Part shown: positions 49,674 to 60,699 of the stretch, one piece after another
Numbering within the stretch: the stretch's first letter is position 1
Layout: each line of letters starts with the position of its first letter
Assembly (NCBI GenBank): GCA_009193035.1
Contig: SWDT01000006.1
Coordinates: forward strand, 558,001 to 622,000
Source of the DNA: Halicephalobus mephisto
Lineage: Eukaryota > Nematoda > Chromadorea > Rhabditida > Panagrolaimidae
DNA length: 64,000 bases
Reading direction: 5' to 3'
The notes under the pieces: model-generated
What the model was told of the DNA's origin: nothing
What the model saw: the letters and a program-made list of their open reading frames with translations, nothing else
Databases searched by the model: none
Translations under genes and position numbers: made by a program

Positions 49674-50985
49674 ATGGAAGAAGAACATTACGACACTCCA
49701 TGGGAGTACAAGAACAGATTCCTGAATGCCCTGAAACCCAGACCGGTTTCGTCGAATGTGCTGCCTTCGTGTTCCTCGGATGTGACCTCTTTTGACCTCA
49801 GAAATCAGCACAAATCCATGGTTATCCGTCCGAGCGAGAACAACTCCCCCTCTTCCCCTCCCAATGGCAAGGCCCTCAAGAGGTCCCCCAAGTTCAAGGA
49901 AGACCCCTTCGACCCCAGAAGATTCACCTCGAAGAGCACCAGTTCCAGCGGATCCAGTGGCAACGGGGATTATCCCTTCATCAAAAACCTCCACATTGGG
50001 AAATCCAGTTTATCCAGTGCTTTGATGAAGAAGTTCAACAAGTTCAATGAAACTGAACTGATCCACGAGAATATCGACAGAGTCGAAGCAGAACAGCTGC
50101 TGATGCCTCGGGCAGTGGGGGAGTTCCTCCTCAGGAAAAGAAGCGAAGGCAATCTGGCACTGTCCCTCAGGGCTACTGAAGGTCAGTTTTGAATTCGATG
50201 TAAAAAATTGAATTTATTAAGAAAATACAAAAATTCGCTCCGGGACCAAAAATAACTTTCGTCTCAGGACAAAAAAGTACTTTTAAATCTTCCGTATCTC
50301 ACAACGAAAATCCAAAATACAGTATTTCATTTTATGTTTATGTTCAAAAATATAAAATTGCGAAATGTAATCAGAATTCGTGTCAGGATCTGAGAGTTAT
50401 TACTTGATAGAAATTGGGTCCCACCACGATTCTCTTACTGTAAGCAATAATTCTATCCTAAAATTTGTTCTTCTAAATTTTCGTTAAAAGACAAAATTTA
50501 AAATTTCCAAACTTACTTTATTATAAAAATTTTAAAAATTATTTTATTACAAAAATTTTAAAATTTATTTTATTATAAAAATTTTTGATTTATTTTTTTA
50601 TAAAAATTTTAAAATTTACTTTATTATGAAAATTTTTGATTTATTTTATTATAAAAATTTTAAAATTTATTTTATTATAAAAATTTTAAAATTTATTTTA
50701 TTATAAAAATTTTAAAATTTATTTTATTATGAAAATTTTTGATTTATTTTATTATAAAAATTTTTGATTTATTTTATTATGAAAATTTTAAAATTCAAAT
50801 TTTTTTCAGGAGTTCTGCATATTAAACTGGAAAAACGCGACAACAACTCGTGGGTCCTGGGGGAAGGTCCCCAGTTCCCCTCCATCTCAGGTTGTCTCAA
50901 GTACTACTACCGTACCGCCTTGCCCATCAGAGGATCCGAACACGTCCTCCTCCGATCCCCGCTTCTAGCTTCTCCGGTGCATTGA
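49674..50985 (+). CDS. SH2 adaptor protein, SHB/SHD/SHE/SHF-like
   Basis: Two exons in phase, 49674-50181 and 50810-50985, give 227 residues. The ATG is 11 bases after a strong acceptor (cgttttag), which suits a spliced or trans-spliced leader. The N-terminus EEEHYDTPWEYK matches the tyrosine-containing YDxPWE motif of the SHB family. A Ser/Pro/Lys-rich linker follows. The C-terminal SH2 domain is recognised from RVEAEQLLM, GEFLLRKRSEGNLALSLR (the FLxR phosphotyrosine arginine), VLHIKLEKRD and FPSISGCLKYYYRTALPIR. The usual Trp at the start of the domain is replaced (LIHENIDR for WYHG-x-x-R). Such adaptors bridge phosphotyrosines on receptors to other signalling proteins at the membrane. An AATAAA at about 51043 is a likely polyadenylation signal. 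The intron carries a 24-base A/T tandem repeat. Confidence 0.85.
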
Positions 50986-51239
50986 GATAAAGCCGCTTTC
51001 ATTACGGATACCGTCCTGTATTATTTAGATCCACCTAAAAGTAATAAAATTTAAATAACATTTGTGAACTTAATTCAAAAAATTACTCGAAATAAGATTT
51101 AAATCAGTAAATAATAATTGTCATAAAATTACAATACTGTAGGGACAAAATTGAAAATATAAAATTATTTTTCAAGTTCTTCACAAAGTGGGGATCTAGT
51201 TACGAAATCATTCTATTTTAGGGTATTTTTGTTTATTCA

Positions 51240-51600
51240 AAATTTGTCGTTTTGGACAGTTCGCCAAATTGGACTAATTTCTGATAATTGATAAATATTT
51301 TCGAGTCTTTCATAATTTTCTCAATTTTTGTATACAATTACGAAATCAGTCTCGGGATCGTCTAGTTCGATCAGAATTTGTCGTTTTGGACAGTTCGCCA
51401 AATTGGACTAATTTCTGATAATTGATAAAAATATTTTTGAATCTTTCGTAATTTTTTCAATTTTTGTATACAATTACGAAATCAGTCTCGGGATCGTCTA
51501 GTTCAATCAGAATTTGCCGTTTTGGACAGTTCGCCAAATTGGACTAATTTCTGATAATTGATAAAAATATTTTTGAATCTTTCTAATCTCCTCAGTCTTG
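51240..51600. repeat. ~135-bp tandem repeat
   Basis: The phrase cgttttggacagttcgccaa starts at about 51248, 51382 and 51518 (spacings 134 and 136). Each is followed by 'aattggactaatttctgata' and later 'caattacgaaatcagtctcg'. About 2.6 units, noncoding. Confidence 0.85.
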
Positions 51601-52270
51601 GTATACAATTACAAAATCACCCTTTTCTAAAACGTTCCAGTTCAGATTTACTTTTCTCCAAATTTCACTAAACTATCAATTTCTGAAAAATTATTTTTTA
51701 TTAATTTTCCTTTCAGGACCTTGAGAGGATTATGCAAATCTCCAAAAATAACTTCTCCAAAAATAACAATCAAAAATGAGATATATTAAGAGTAAATTGA
51801 GAACTCTTTTGAATAATTTCCTTCAGAATTACGAACTGGAAAAACTGGCAAATGACGCCCTCTTGAGCAGGGCACTTGACGTAAGTAATGAACGTTCTTC
51901 TGTCCGACAAGTGCGGCTTTATTACGGTGCTGGGACGTCTTCGGCATTTTAGGGAGAATTACAGGTGGTACTGAGCCTATTGGACTAGAAAAAACATAGT
52001 AACTGAAATAAATAAGAAAATTTTTAATCACTGTCGAAAATTATATTCTCAACGGAAATCGGCAGGATAGTGACGATTAATCATCAAAAACAGATACTAT
52101 CCTGACAACTCCTGTTGAGAGTAGAAGTGAATAGTGACAAAAAAATCATCCCCTTTAATCATTATTCAAATTTATGTTTCTCACCGAAATCACCAGGATA
52201 GTATCCAACTTTACTGCCTAATCGGTCTACTTAGTCACTGTCGTCCTCAATCATACTTAAATTTCCAGCC
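51601..52270. repeat. Intergenic with a degenerate GTCACTATCC array (52030-52270)
   Basis: Copies of ggatagtgac, actatcctgac and tagtcactgtcgtcc alternate from about 52030 to 52270. The preceding 430 bases contain an unassigned minus-strand frame (51786-52031) with a hydrophobic start and no recognised domain. Confidence 0.6.
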
Positions 52271-52274
52271 AAAA

Positions 52275-52451
52275 CAGTATTAAAATGGAAAACAAAAGTA
52301 TAACAACGACCTTTACTAGAACAATAAAACTATTTTTATTTTTTCCCAAACAAGACAATTGAGGATTTCACTTATGCCCTACAGTACTCCATGCTTCCTG
52401 ATATTCAGGCTATCGCTCAGGTCTCTTTCTAGTCCAGTCTCTGTCCCAACA
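52275..52451. mobile_element. Single diverged copy of the LTR-like element
   Basis: Shares 'ctttactagaacaataa', 'aagacaattgagga', 'ccctacagtactcca', 'gatattcaggctatc' and the end CTGTCCCAACA with the units at 39 and 46 kb, in the same orientation. Its 5' TGTTAGG end is degraded. It lies 260 bases past the VPS20 stop. Confidence 0.7.
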
Positions 52452-52712
52452 GATGACAAAAACACATCTTTCCTCCACCGACTACTGCTCTATCCGAGCT
52501 TACTAGGATTACAAAGCTGTCTGAATAAAGAAGGAATTCCGCCACCTTCATTCTGAAGAATCTTCCACTTTCTATTTCTCCAGAATATTAACTAGAAAGT
52601 TTACAAACTCCATCAAAAGAACGATTATACAAATTTCCCTCATACTTGGTCGAATAAAGTTACTTTTATTTATTTTAAGCTGGAATATTATGAAATGTAC
52701 ACTTGATTAGAG

Positions 52713-53455
52713 TTAGTCAGCGGTCAGTGCAACCCGTTTGGATTCTTTTTCCTTCTGTTTTCTCTTCTCAACCTCAGGAAGATCATGAGAAGGCACGTCA
52801 GGCAGCTGTTCTTGAAGCAGAGACTCGAGTTCGTCCTCGACTTCGGCGATATCAGTAGGCGTGAGTTCGGTAGCGACAATCTTGGAGATTTCCTGAAATT
52901 GTTCATATATAAACTTCGCCCAAAATTAAAAATAAACGTACTTCTTGGTACTCAGCAGCCTCCTGAGTGTCTTCCATAATTTTCTGAGCTTCTTCAATCG
53001 AGAATTTCTCGTTCGCGAGCTTCAAGGCCTCGTTGCCTTGCTTCAGCTTCTCCATGACTTCGTTGTTCATCTGAGCGACTTCCAGATCCATGACCATCTG
53101 GTCTATCTGGTCCATCATCTTCACGAATCTGTCCATGGCAGTTTCCTGGACTTTTTTCCTCTTGAGTAACAGTAAAGCTCGACTGAAAAGTTCGAAAATC
53201 GTCCTCGACTCCAGAACCCCAAAACTCACTCTTTCCTGCCTTGCTTCAGAAGCTCCCTCGCCATCTCCTTCTCCTTGGCCAGGTTGCCTTCATATCGACG
53301 GATTGCTTGTCGCATCTTGTCCCGCTGAAGCTTCAGTTGCTGGAAAAAATAAAATCCATATATCGAAATCGACCACGACTCACCAGAACAGCTTTATCAT
53401 GTTCAGTAACCTTTGCTTGAGGGTTGTTTTTAGGTTTCCCAAAAATTGATCCCAT
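52713..53455 (-). CDS. vps-20: ESCRT-III subunit VPS20 / CHMP6
   Basis: Four exons in phase, 53455-53384, 53339-53230, 53182-52942 and 52892-52713, give 200 residues, virtually the length of human CHMP6 (201). The N-terminus MGSIFGKPK has Gly2 and the basic start typical of myristoylated CHMP6. The sequence VTEHDKAVLQLK...RDKMRQ, then RELLKQGRKDRALLLLKRKKVQE, is the ESCRT-III helical hairpin of this subunit. MSIEE-type helix KFSIEEAQKIMEDTQEA and the acidic C-terminal helix with ELESLLQEQLPDVPSHDLPEVEK (MIM2-like, VPS4/MIT binding) follow. CHMP6 links ESCRT-II to CHMP4/SNF7 on endosomes for multivesicular-body formation. It is head-to-head with the CCCH gene, 194 bases apart. A minus-strand AATAAA about 40 bases past the stop is a probable polyadenylation signal. 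Confidence 0.93.
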
Positions 53456-53649
53456 TTTATATATAAATAATTAGAAATAAGCAATATCCTCCGGTGACAT
53501 AGACGTTATTACCAAAATTGTCAAAAAAAGACCAGTGCGATTTGAGTTGGAACTATAATTCGCGCTGAGAATTCCCTTTCCCATGCCGCGAGTGGAATAT
53601 TTCGAAATTTGCACTCTTCCATTCTTTCATCCGACTCTCTCTGCGCGAG
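53456..53649. promoter_or_regulatory. Bidirectional promoter between vps-20 and the CCCH gene
   Basis: Only 194 bases separate the two divergent ATG codons. The segment is GC-richer than other intergenic DNA here (for example ccatgccgcgagtgg and ctctctgcgcgagatgg) and has T/A runs on the vps-20 side. Both genes probably initiate inside it. No specific factor site is recognised. Confidence 0.55.
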
Positions 53650-54494
53650 ATGGATCTCGATCAAAATCAGTTTTCTTCAGTTGACTCCATTACTCCTCAC
53701 CCAACCATCCGCTGGGAAGTGTGCGCCATGGCAGTGTAAGTTTCTGTTTCTTCGTTTTTCGTTGGCCTAAAGTCCGATTTCAGTCAAACAACTTCTGGTA
53801 TGTGTCTCCGTGCTCAAGACATGATCAACGGGATGCCGATATTACAATGGAGAACTCTTTCTGACGAAGAAAGACAAGAGTACCAACGGCGAAGACGTCG
53901 TGAAGCCGCCTACAAGACCGCTATTTGCCGGGCGCTTCGCGAAACCGGTGCTTGTCCGTTCGAGGGCTACTGTCGATTTGCCCACAGTGAAGATGAACTT
54001 CGTCCTCCTCCACCGGTGAGTCTAGTCTTCGTTCAGCCTTACAAGTGTATGTCCTTTAGCCACATGCCAAGTACAAGACGGTCCTCTGCAGAAATTTCTC
54101 GGTTTCTGGATACTGCAGATACGGATCTCGTTGCCAGTTCATTCACCGCCCTCTTATCGCTGATTCTGGCTATGGACGTTCCAGCGGAAGTTCCAGTCAA
54201 AGGTCATCGATCAGCATCTGCTCAATGAGTTCCCGAGCTTCAGGATCTCCAGACAAGACTTCCGCGACACTCGAGTACTCGTTCATCGAGAAGAGAAGCG
54301 TAGCCGATTCACCACATAGTGGGAAGAGAATCGATGTGAGAACTTTGCTCAAACAATCTGTATACCAGAATTCACCTCCGAAGATGGGAAGTAAGAGTGA
54401 GGATTTCCCCAGCACTGATGATATTCATGAGCTCCTGTTAAACTTGAGTGTCGATGATTCAAAGAATGGATTCTCTCATTCATGCATCGTTTGA
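53650..54494 (+). CDS. CCCH tandem zinc-finger RNA-binding protein (TTP/POS-1/OMA type)
   Basis: Three exons in phase, 53650-53735, 53784-54015 and 54060-54494, give 250 residues. Intron 2 is only 44 bases and stays open, so an unspliced reading would lose finger 2. Finger 1, [25 protein letters not shown], and finger 2, [25 protein letters not shown], both have C-x8-C-x5-C-x3-H. Both are preceded by the (R/K)YKT lead-in that binds UA-rich RNA in TTP and in the nematode POS-1, OMA-1 and MEX-5 proteins. The C-terminal third is Ser-rich with possible phosphorylation sites. It is likely a cytoplasmic regulator of maternal or germline mRNA, although expression is not shown by the sequence. I cannot decide which named paralogue it matches. 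Confidence 0.9.
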
Positions 54495-54653
54495 CCCAAT
54501 CTATCAGCGGGTATTTTTCTAACATTTTGCAGTTTTATGGGTTTGTAAGCGCGCCAGTATTTGTAAGTACCGCTAGTTTTATTGTTTTAGTTTTTGTTTA
54601 CCAATTTTGCAAGTTGATGTAGCTAAGATTTCTGTCTGTAGAGTAAACGTTAC

Positions 54654-57600
54654 TTATCTTTTTCTTGGAATGGAAGGGGGTTGGAACTGGATGGACGATG
54701 AGGGTAGAATAGCCCCGGGCAGTTGGTCTAATTCTTCGTAAGAAGGAGGAGACAGGGGTTGGGGCAAATTGGGTTCGAGTGAGTAGGGAGGTGGGGGTTC
54801 GTCGTAGATGGGCTTGAAGGCAGTGAGTTGCGGGGAACCGACCACGATGGCAGACCGTTCATTGTTCAAGTTGTTTGTGATAATCAACCTTGGAGGCACT
54901 CGATGGGCATTAGGGAGGATTACCGGGCTGTCAAGGGGTGGAATGTGAGGTACAGGCTAGAAAAATACTTTTTTAAAAATCCATAAAAAATTTGATTATT
55001 TTAAATTTTTTTTGTAAAATCCTGGGGATTTTCTAAATGATGTAAATAGTAACAGTAAATTGTGTAATTTTTGAGTTTTTTTAGGATTTTATTAGTTTTC
55101 AAAGGAGGATGCCACTTTGATTAACCAGTCGATTCCCACGTGAGAGCGTTTTTACTTGCATTTGTGTACTTGTTCAAGACCTAATTAGGTTCAGTTGCAG
55201 AAAAACGAGTTCTCAGTAACGGTCTCACGCAGAAATTTACGAAAAAAACAACATCATTTAAGTCGGAATATTAAAAAAGTAAAATTATGCAACTTCTGCG
55301 ACGGCTATTCAGAATGTGTTAATTATTTCGAAATCTTTCTTTGAAGCAAAGTTTTTTAAATTTCATATATGAATTTTCAAATTTAATCGGAAAAAAATCT
55401 TAAAAGAAATTAAATCTTACTTTTTAGTTTACAACATATTGATTTAGGATTCGTTGTTAATTTTTTCCAAATGTTCGTTTATATTTAAAAAATAAAATAA
55501 ACGTAAAAATTTCATATATGAATTTTAAAATTTAATTTTTAAAATTCTCCGAAACAAACTGTGTTTTAATTTATAGCTTACAAAGTACAATTTTAGAGTT
55601 ATTACTCATTTTGAGTAAATTCCCATATAGAACGAAAAAGTAAAATAAAAATTTTTAAAATTTCATATATGAATTTTAAAATTTAATTTTTAAAATTTCA
55701 TATATCAATTTTAAAATTTAATTTTTTAAATTTCATATATCAATTTTAAAATTTAATTTTTTAAATTTCATATATCAATTTTAAAATTTAATTTTTAAAA
55801 TTCTCCAAAACAAATTGTACTTTAGTTTCTACTTTATAAAAACTAAAAATTTATTATTCATTTTGAGTAAATGTTCATTTAGAAATAAAAAATAAAATAA
55901 ATGTAAAAATTTCATATATGAATTTTAAAATTTAATTTTTTAAATTCTCCGAAACAAATTGTACTTTAGTTTCTACTTTATAAAAAACTAATTTAGACAT
56001 TTGTTATTCATTTTGATTAAATATTCCTTTAAAACGAGAAAATTGAATAAACACAGAAAATTTCATCACCTGTCGAGGTGATTTTTCGAAGCAAACTGTA
56101 GGTTAATTTTTGGCTTATAATGTGCACATTTAGGATTTATTATTCCTTTTTCTTTCATATCCATTAGGAACAAGAAACATAAAAAACCTCATGTATCAAT
56201 TTCCGAAATTTATTGGAGTCGATTTTCCAAAACAAACTACTTCAATTTGCGGCTTACAAAATGCCAATTTAGAATCAGTTACTCATTTTGCCAAACGTTT
56301 TCCTGCAATAAAAAAATTACCTAAAAGTGCAAATTTCCACATATTACGCGTCAAGATGATATTTCGAAGCAAGATGTACTTTGAACTTCAACGCATGGGA
56401 CACTAATTTGGAGCTTTGTCAGTTTTGTCAAAGATTCACCTAGCTTTAAAATACTGGACAAATGTGAAGAATTTCATATCTTAATTTTCAAATTTAATTC
56501 TAAAAAACCTTTTAAAACAAGTTATTTTTTAACTTGTAGTTTATAAAACACTAATTTGGAGTTTGTTAATTTTCGACAAATCTTCGTCTGGAACTGAGGC
56601 AGCACCGGACGCGAACTCCCACCACGAAAGTCCCTGTTAGAGCGGTAGTAATTTCCGCCATTTTTGAAGTAATTTTGTATCTTTGGAATAAACCGCTTGT
56701 GAAGAAACTTTGAGTCTGTTCCGTTGTCTAGAGGAATAGTCAGTACCACATCAAAAAAGTAGGCCAAAGATTTCCGGAATTCCATATATCAATTTCCAAA
56801 TTTAATCAAAACATCTTTTAAAACAAGTAATATCCTACTTTATAGTCTATGGGATACTAATTCAAAGTTTCCTATCAATGTTTGGTAAATATTCATCTAA
56901 AGTGAGAAAGTTGGATAAAAATTTTCGAAATTTCATAATTTTTTTAAATTTTCTGATCAAATTCCAAAAATTGATATATGAAGTTTTTGATTTAGAATGT
57001 ATTAATTTAGGATTTGTTATTAATTTTCAGTAAGTTTTTGTCTCAAATTTAAAAAATCGGATAGATGTAAAAATTCCAAACATCGAAAATCAGAAAAACT
57101 CGAATTTTTTCATTTTCGTCGAGGTTTCAGCTGTCCGTTTTCAAAGAATTCGTCTCCTGTTTCAAGTTTTAAAATTTTAATAACTTTCGTGTAATTGGGT
57201 AAATTTCTTGCACTAATTACAATCGTCTAATTAGTTTTTCGAAAATGAGTAAAAAGCGAAAAGATGCGAATCCGGATGCGCCGGTTTTGAGAGCGAGACT
57301 AAACTCCACAAAGTTCCTAGAATCCTCCAGAATCCGGTAGAAACTTCTGAAATCTAGAAATCTGGAGGTTTTTAGAGTACAATGAAAAATTTCAGAATTA
57401 TTACCTAAAAAAATGAAATTTCGCAAAAAAGTTTATTTTTAATTTTTATAATATTGTAATTTCAAAACTAATATTAAAATTCAAAATTTTGCAAATTTCT
57501 AAGAATTTAAAAAATTCATGTCAGAAAAATTTCGCAATAAATGTTTTTAATTTTTTATAATTTCAAAACATCCAAAATTCAAAATTTTCGAAATTTGTAA

Positions 57601-58112
57601 AAAATCCTAAAAATTTGTTTTCAAACAATTTCACAATATTCATTTTTAATTTTTTATAACTTTAAAATTTTCGAAATTTGTAAAAAAAATTTTTAAATTC
57701 AAAAAATCCTAAAATTTGTAAAATATTTTAAAAACTCAAAAAATTCAAAATTTGCAAAATATTTTTAAAATCCTAAATTTGTAAAAATCCTAAAATTTAT
57801 ATCAGCTGATTTCGTAATAAGGTTGATCTTCCACAAATCTGCCTCGTTCAAAAGTATATTTAAAAAATTAAACTATATAAATTTAAATTACAGTAAACCA
57901 TGTACAATTTGAATCAAAAGTCAATTTTAATAAAACTACTTTCACCAGGGTACTGTATTTCGATATTTAAAAAAATTTAAAATAAACAACTTTTAAAATT
58001 TGAAACTTACTGGATCAATTTCATTTTTTCTTTGATTTTTTATAATTTTCACAATAATAATAATACAACAAATAAACAATAATATTATAAGAGCCAATAC
58101 CACTGGCAACAT
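54654..58112 (-). CDS. Small single-pass membrane protein with PPxY tail
   Basis: Two exons join in phase 0: 58112-58011 and 54956-54654, across a 3.05-kb intron, giving 134 residues. Exon 1 is almost entirely the membrane segment: MLPVVLALIILLFICCIIIIV, then the basic stop-transfer KIIKNQRKNEIDP. Exon 2 is a Pro-rich cytosolic tail with DEPPPPYS and LSPPSYEEL, two PPxY-type motifs that bind WW domains of NEDD4-family ubiquitin ligases, and ends PPSIPRKR. The design (short lumenal end, one helix, PPxY tail) is that of WBP1/VOPP1, SHISA or NDFIP-like adaptors. No sequence family is certain. It may recruit HECT ligases to endosomal membranes. Both exons have good splice sites, but their joining over 3 kb is inferred. 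Confidence 0.7.
54962..58010. repeat. Long intron of the PPxY protein, built of diverged repeats
   Basis: From 55370 to 57060 the phrase 'aaatttcatatatgaatttt' or its catatatca variant recurs more than ten times. It is joined to 'ctccgaaacaaactgt' and 'ttgttattcattttgagtaa' at roughly 200-base spacing. This indicates a tandemly amplified unit that has since diverged. Positions 57380-57790 are A/T simple sequence. No gene is seen. Confidence 0.65.
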
Positions 58113-58556
58113 TTTCGAACTAAACTGTCATCTTTTTCAGAAAAAGAGAAAAATTGACTAATTGACTCAAGGAAAAACAAGTCGAATTTGGGTAGAGACA
58201 GCTGACTTGTTCGCGCAGCTTAGTTACGAGACAGATTTTATTTTTCTATTGGATTCTGACCGACTCTAAAGAAAAATAAAATGGTCAACAGTCGCTTGGC
58301 AACGCTGCTTTGATCGAGTTTTTAACGTTAACACTCCAAGTAATTAATGTTTATCGTCTGCTCAATATTAGTTTCACTGTAATTTAAAATAAAACACCAA
58401 AAATTATGTTTTTTGACATTGACTTAAAATTACAGCGAAACGAGTTATCTTCATTTCAAACAAAATCTTCAAACATCTTTCACGAGAAAAGTAGGAATAT
58501 GTTTTTCAGTCGTCCGTAGAATACTCAAAAGATAGCGAAAGTAAAGTCATTGGAGA

Positions 58557-59976
58557 TTATGAATTCAGGAGCGCCCATGCATCAGCGTCATCGTCGACAG
58601 GTTTCTTCTTCTCTTCCTTCTGTTCCTGTTGCTTTTGTCTCGCTGCTCTAGTCATTGGTGCGTCGAAGAACATTAAATCAGATTCTTGTGTTTCTGGAGG
58701 AGGTTGAGGACTCGGGGATTTTTTCTTTGGTTTTCTTTGAGATTGTTCATCTTCTAAACCGTTCTTTGGCCTTGGTTTTTTCGGAGTTGGGGACTTTTTC
58801 CTTGGTTTTTCTTGATCTGTAGACAGGTTATTTCCTCCAGTAGAATTATAACTATCAAAATCTCCTTTGTATTGGCTGGAAAGAGAAGCGCTGCTTTGAT
58901 TTCTCTGTTCCGGAGACCCCAAATCTTCATATTGACTCCCAGTTTGTTTAAAAGCACCAGTAAAGCCTTGAAGTGAAGGAGATTTGACAAAACTCGAAAA
59001 TCCGTCGGACGCTTTGGAAGCTATTGAAGACAATCCACCGAAAATCCCCCCGTCGTTCACTTTGTCCGTAACAGTCCCACTCAATTCAACTGCTTTGGCC
59101 CCGGCCTGGGATGTGAAGTCCTTGGCTGCCACAGCTGCCGTTGTTGCTCCTTTTGATAACAGACTCCACCCCATGGACAATCCACTCATGGCTCCAGTAA
59201 GCAAATCGGGTTGATCGTTGTCTTGTCTTTGATATTGAGGGTTACCGAATCCTTGGTAACGAGAGTCTCCAGAATTCCCACTGTTGTAGCTCCCTGAAGC
59301 TGAGTTTTGGAATCCTCCTTCGTACCCATCATTACCACCACCGAAGTAGGATTTGTGGGTATCGAATTCACTCCTGAGTGGTTTGTTTGGTGAAGCAATA
59401 GTGTGGACGGAACTGGTTAATCCACTGGGTTTGAAATCCTTTGCTGAGGATTTTTCTACTGACCAGATCTTGCCTTCAGCCTCGGTATTCACCTGGAAGC
59501 AAAAACACGATATGTTGCATATGAAACCAAACCGAAAACCCCACCTTGTCTCTCAATAGCGCTGCAGCTCTGGAGTTATATTTGTCGTGAATGTTCCAGT
59601 TGGGGTTGTAGTCGGGTTGGGACTCGAAAAACTCCTTTGCTTTCTTGTTTCCTCCAATTTTCATCTTTTCCAATTCCTTGTCTTTCCATTTGTCCATCGT
59701 TATCGATCTCACAAAACTATAAAACTCGGCAGGTTTCGTAATGATGTGGAAAACCAAATCTCACCTAATATGGACCCCTAGACCTCTGTGACGCCCACTG
59801 CACTCCAGACATATCCAGATACCGTATGAAACACTTGCCCATTGCGGGTTGCTGGTGCCACATTCGAAGCAATACTAAAATGACGTCAGATAAGCTAGTT
59901 TCAAACCAATCCTTACATTGTTTTCTTCTGTCGGTCTGAGTTCCTTCAACACACGACGGGTTCGTGGACTAGCCAT
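58557..59976 (-). CDS. ARFGAP1, Arf GTPase-activating protein
   Basis: Four exons in phase, 59976-59917, 59874-59765, 59716-59545 and 59492-58557, give 425 residues (human ARFGAP1: 406). The ArfGAP zinc finger is C-x2-C-x16-C-x2-[25 protein letters not shown]. It is followed by [24 protein letters not shown] with the arginine finger (the R of SGRHRGLG). RYQGFGNP is followed by an amphipathic segment, [20 protein letters not shown]...AKDF, the counterpart of the ALPS curvature-sensing motif, which separates ARFGAP1 from ARFGAP2/3. A Lys/Pro/Ser-rich tail ends in [11 protein letters not shown], with an acidic/Trp end as used for coat binding. It would stimulate Arf1 GTP hydrolysis on COPI vesicles at the Golgi. 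The first ATG follows the upstream region directly; a trans-splice site was not identified. Confidence 0.94.
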
Positions 59977-60589
59977 TATACTTTTCTAAAACTCAGCACT
60001 GATATATGAATCTCAACATTGATATATGAATTCCAACTTTAAAGCAGAAACAAACCTGTTTTAATAAATAACAATAGATTAGCAAATCGATAAGCTCAAT
60101 GAAAGACGTCCAATTGACGGGTCTTTAACGTGAGACAAGCAACAGAATACGTTGCTGAAGATTCCGCACGCCTGATGGAATCTCAGAAATCGATCAGGGT
60201 TACGCCTGGAGGCGTTGATTCCAGCTGGCGACGCGGTGGATGAAGCAGTTCGAAAGAGAGAGCCAGACGCGTGGCGACTAAAGTTGCACGCATGTTGCGG
60301 GGAACTCACCGCTTTTCCCAACCTCGACACTTTCTTCTTATAAACATTTTCACTTTCCTTTTAGAGTAATCCCCAAACAGCGATAATTTATATGTCAACG
60401 AATCTGACGGAGTGGAGAGAACGGAGCGTTACTCTTGGGGTTCGTAAATCGGTTATGCAAAACCTCCCAGAAATTCAAATTCTATATTATTCTAGTTCAG
60501 CTCGTATTAATCAGTTTTAGGGATTTTTTATTATAATAAAAATCTAAAAAAAAATTAAAATATCATTTAAATAGAAATCGGGAAAAAAT
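59977..60589. other. Region upstream of ARFGAP1, with a GC-rich island
   Basis: Positions 60095-60330 are about 50% G+C with open frames on both strands (plus strand, for example VDEAVRKREPDAW). There are no clear splice sites, start context or recognised protein. It could be a promoter, a noncoding RNA or an unrecognised exon. Confidence 0.35.
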
Positions 60590-60661
60590 TGCCGGCACTC
60601 GGAATCGAACCGAGGTCGCCACGGCCACAACGTGGAGTTCTAACCACTAAACTATGCCGGC
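60590..60661 (-). tRNA. tRNA-His (GTG)
   Basis: On the minus strand, 72 bases fold as a tRNA. The acceptor stem is GCCGGCA pairing with TGCCGGC, with discriminator A. The D arm lies around TAGTTTAGTGGTTAGAA. The anticodon stem CCACG/CGTGG has loop TTGTGGC, giving anticodon GTG. The T arm is ACCTCGGTTCGATTCCGAGT, with box B GGTTCGATTCC. Box A is TAGTTTAGTGG. A T-run directly downstream (plus-strand aaaaaa at 60584) fits RNA polymerase III termination. There is no intron. Confidence 0.97.
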
Positions 60662-60699
60662 CAAAAGCGCCGTCATGACCTGCAGTATAAAATCTTGAC

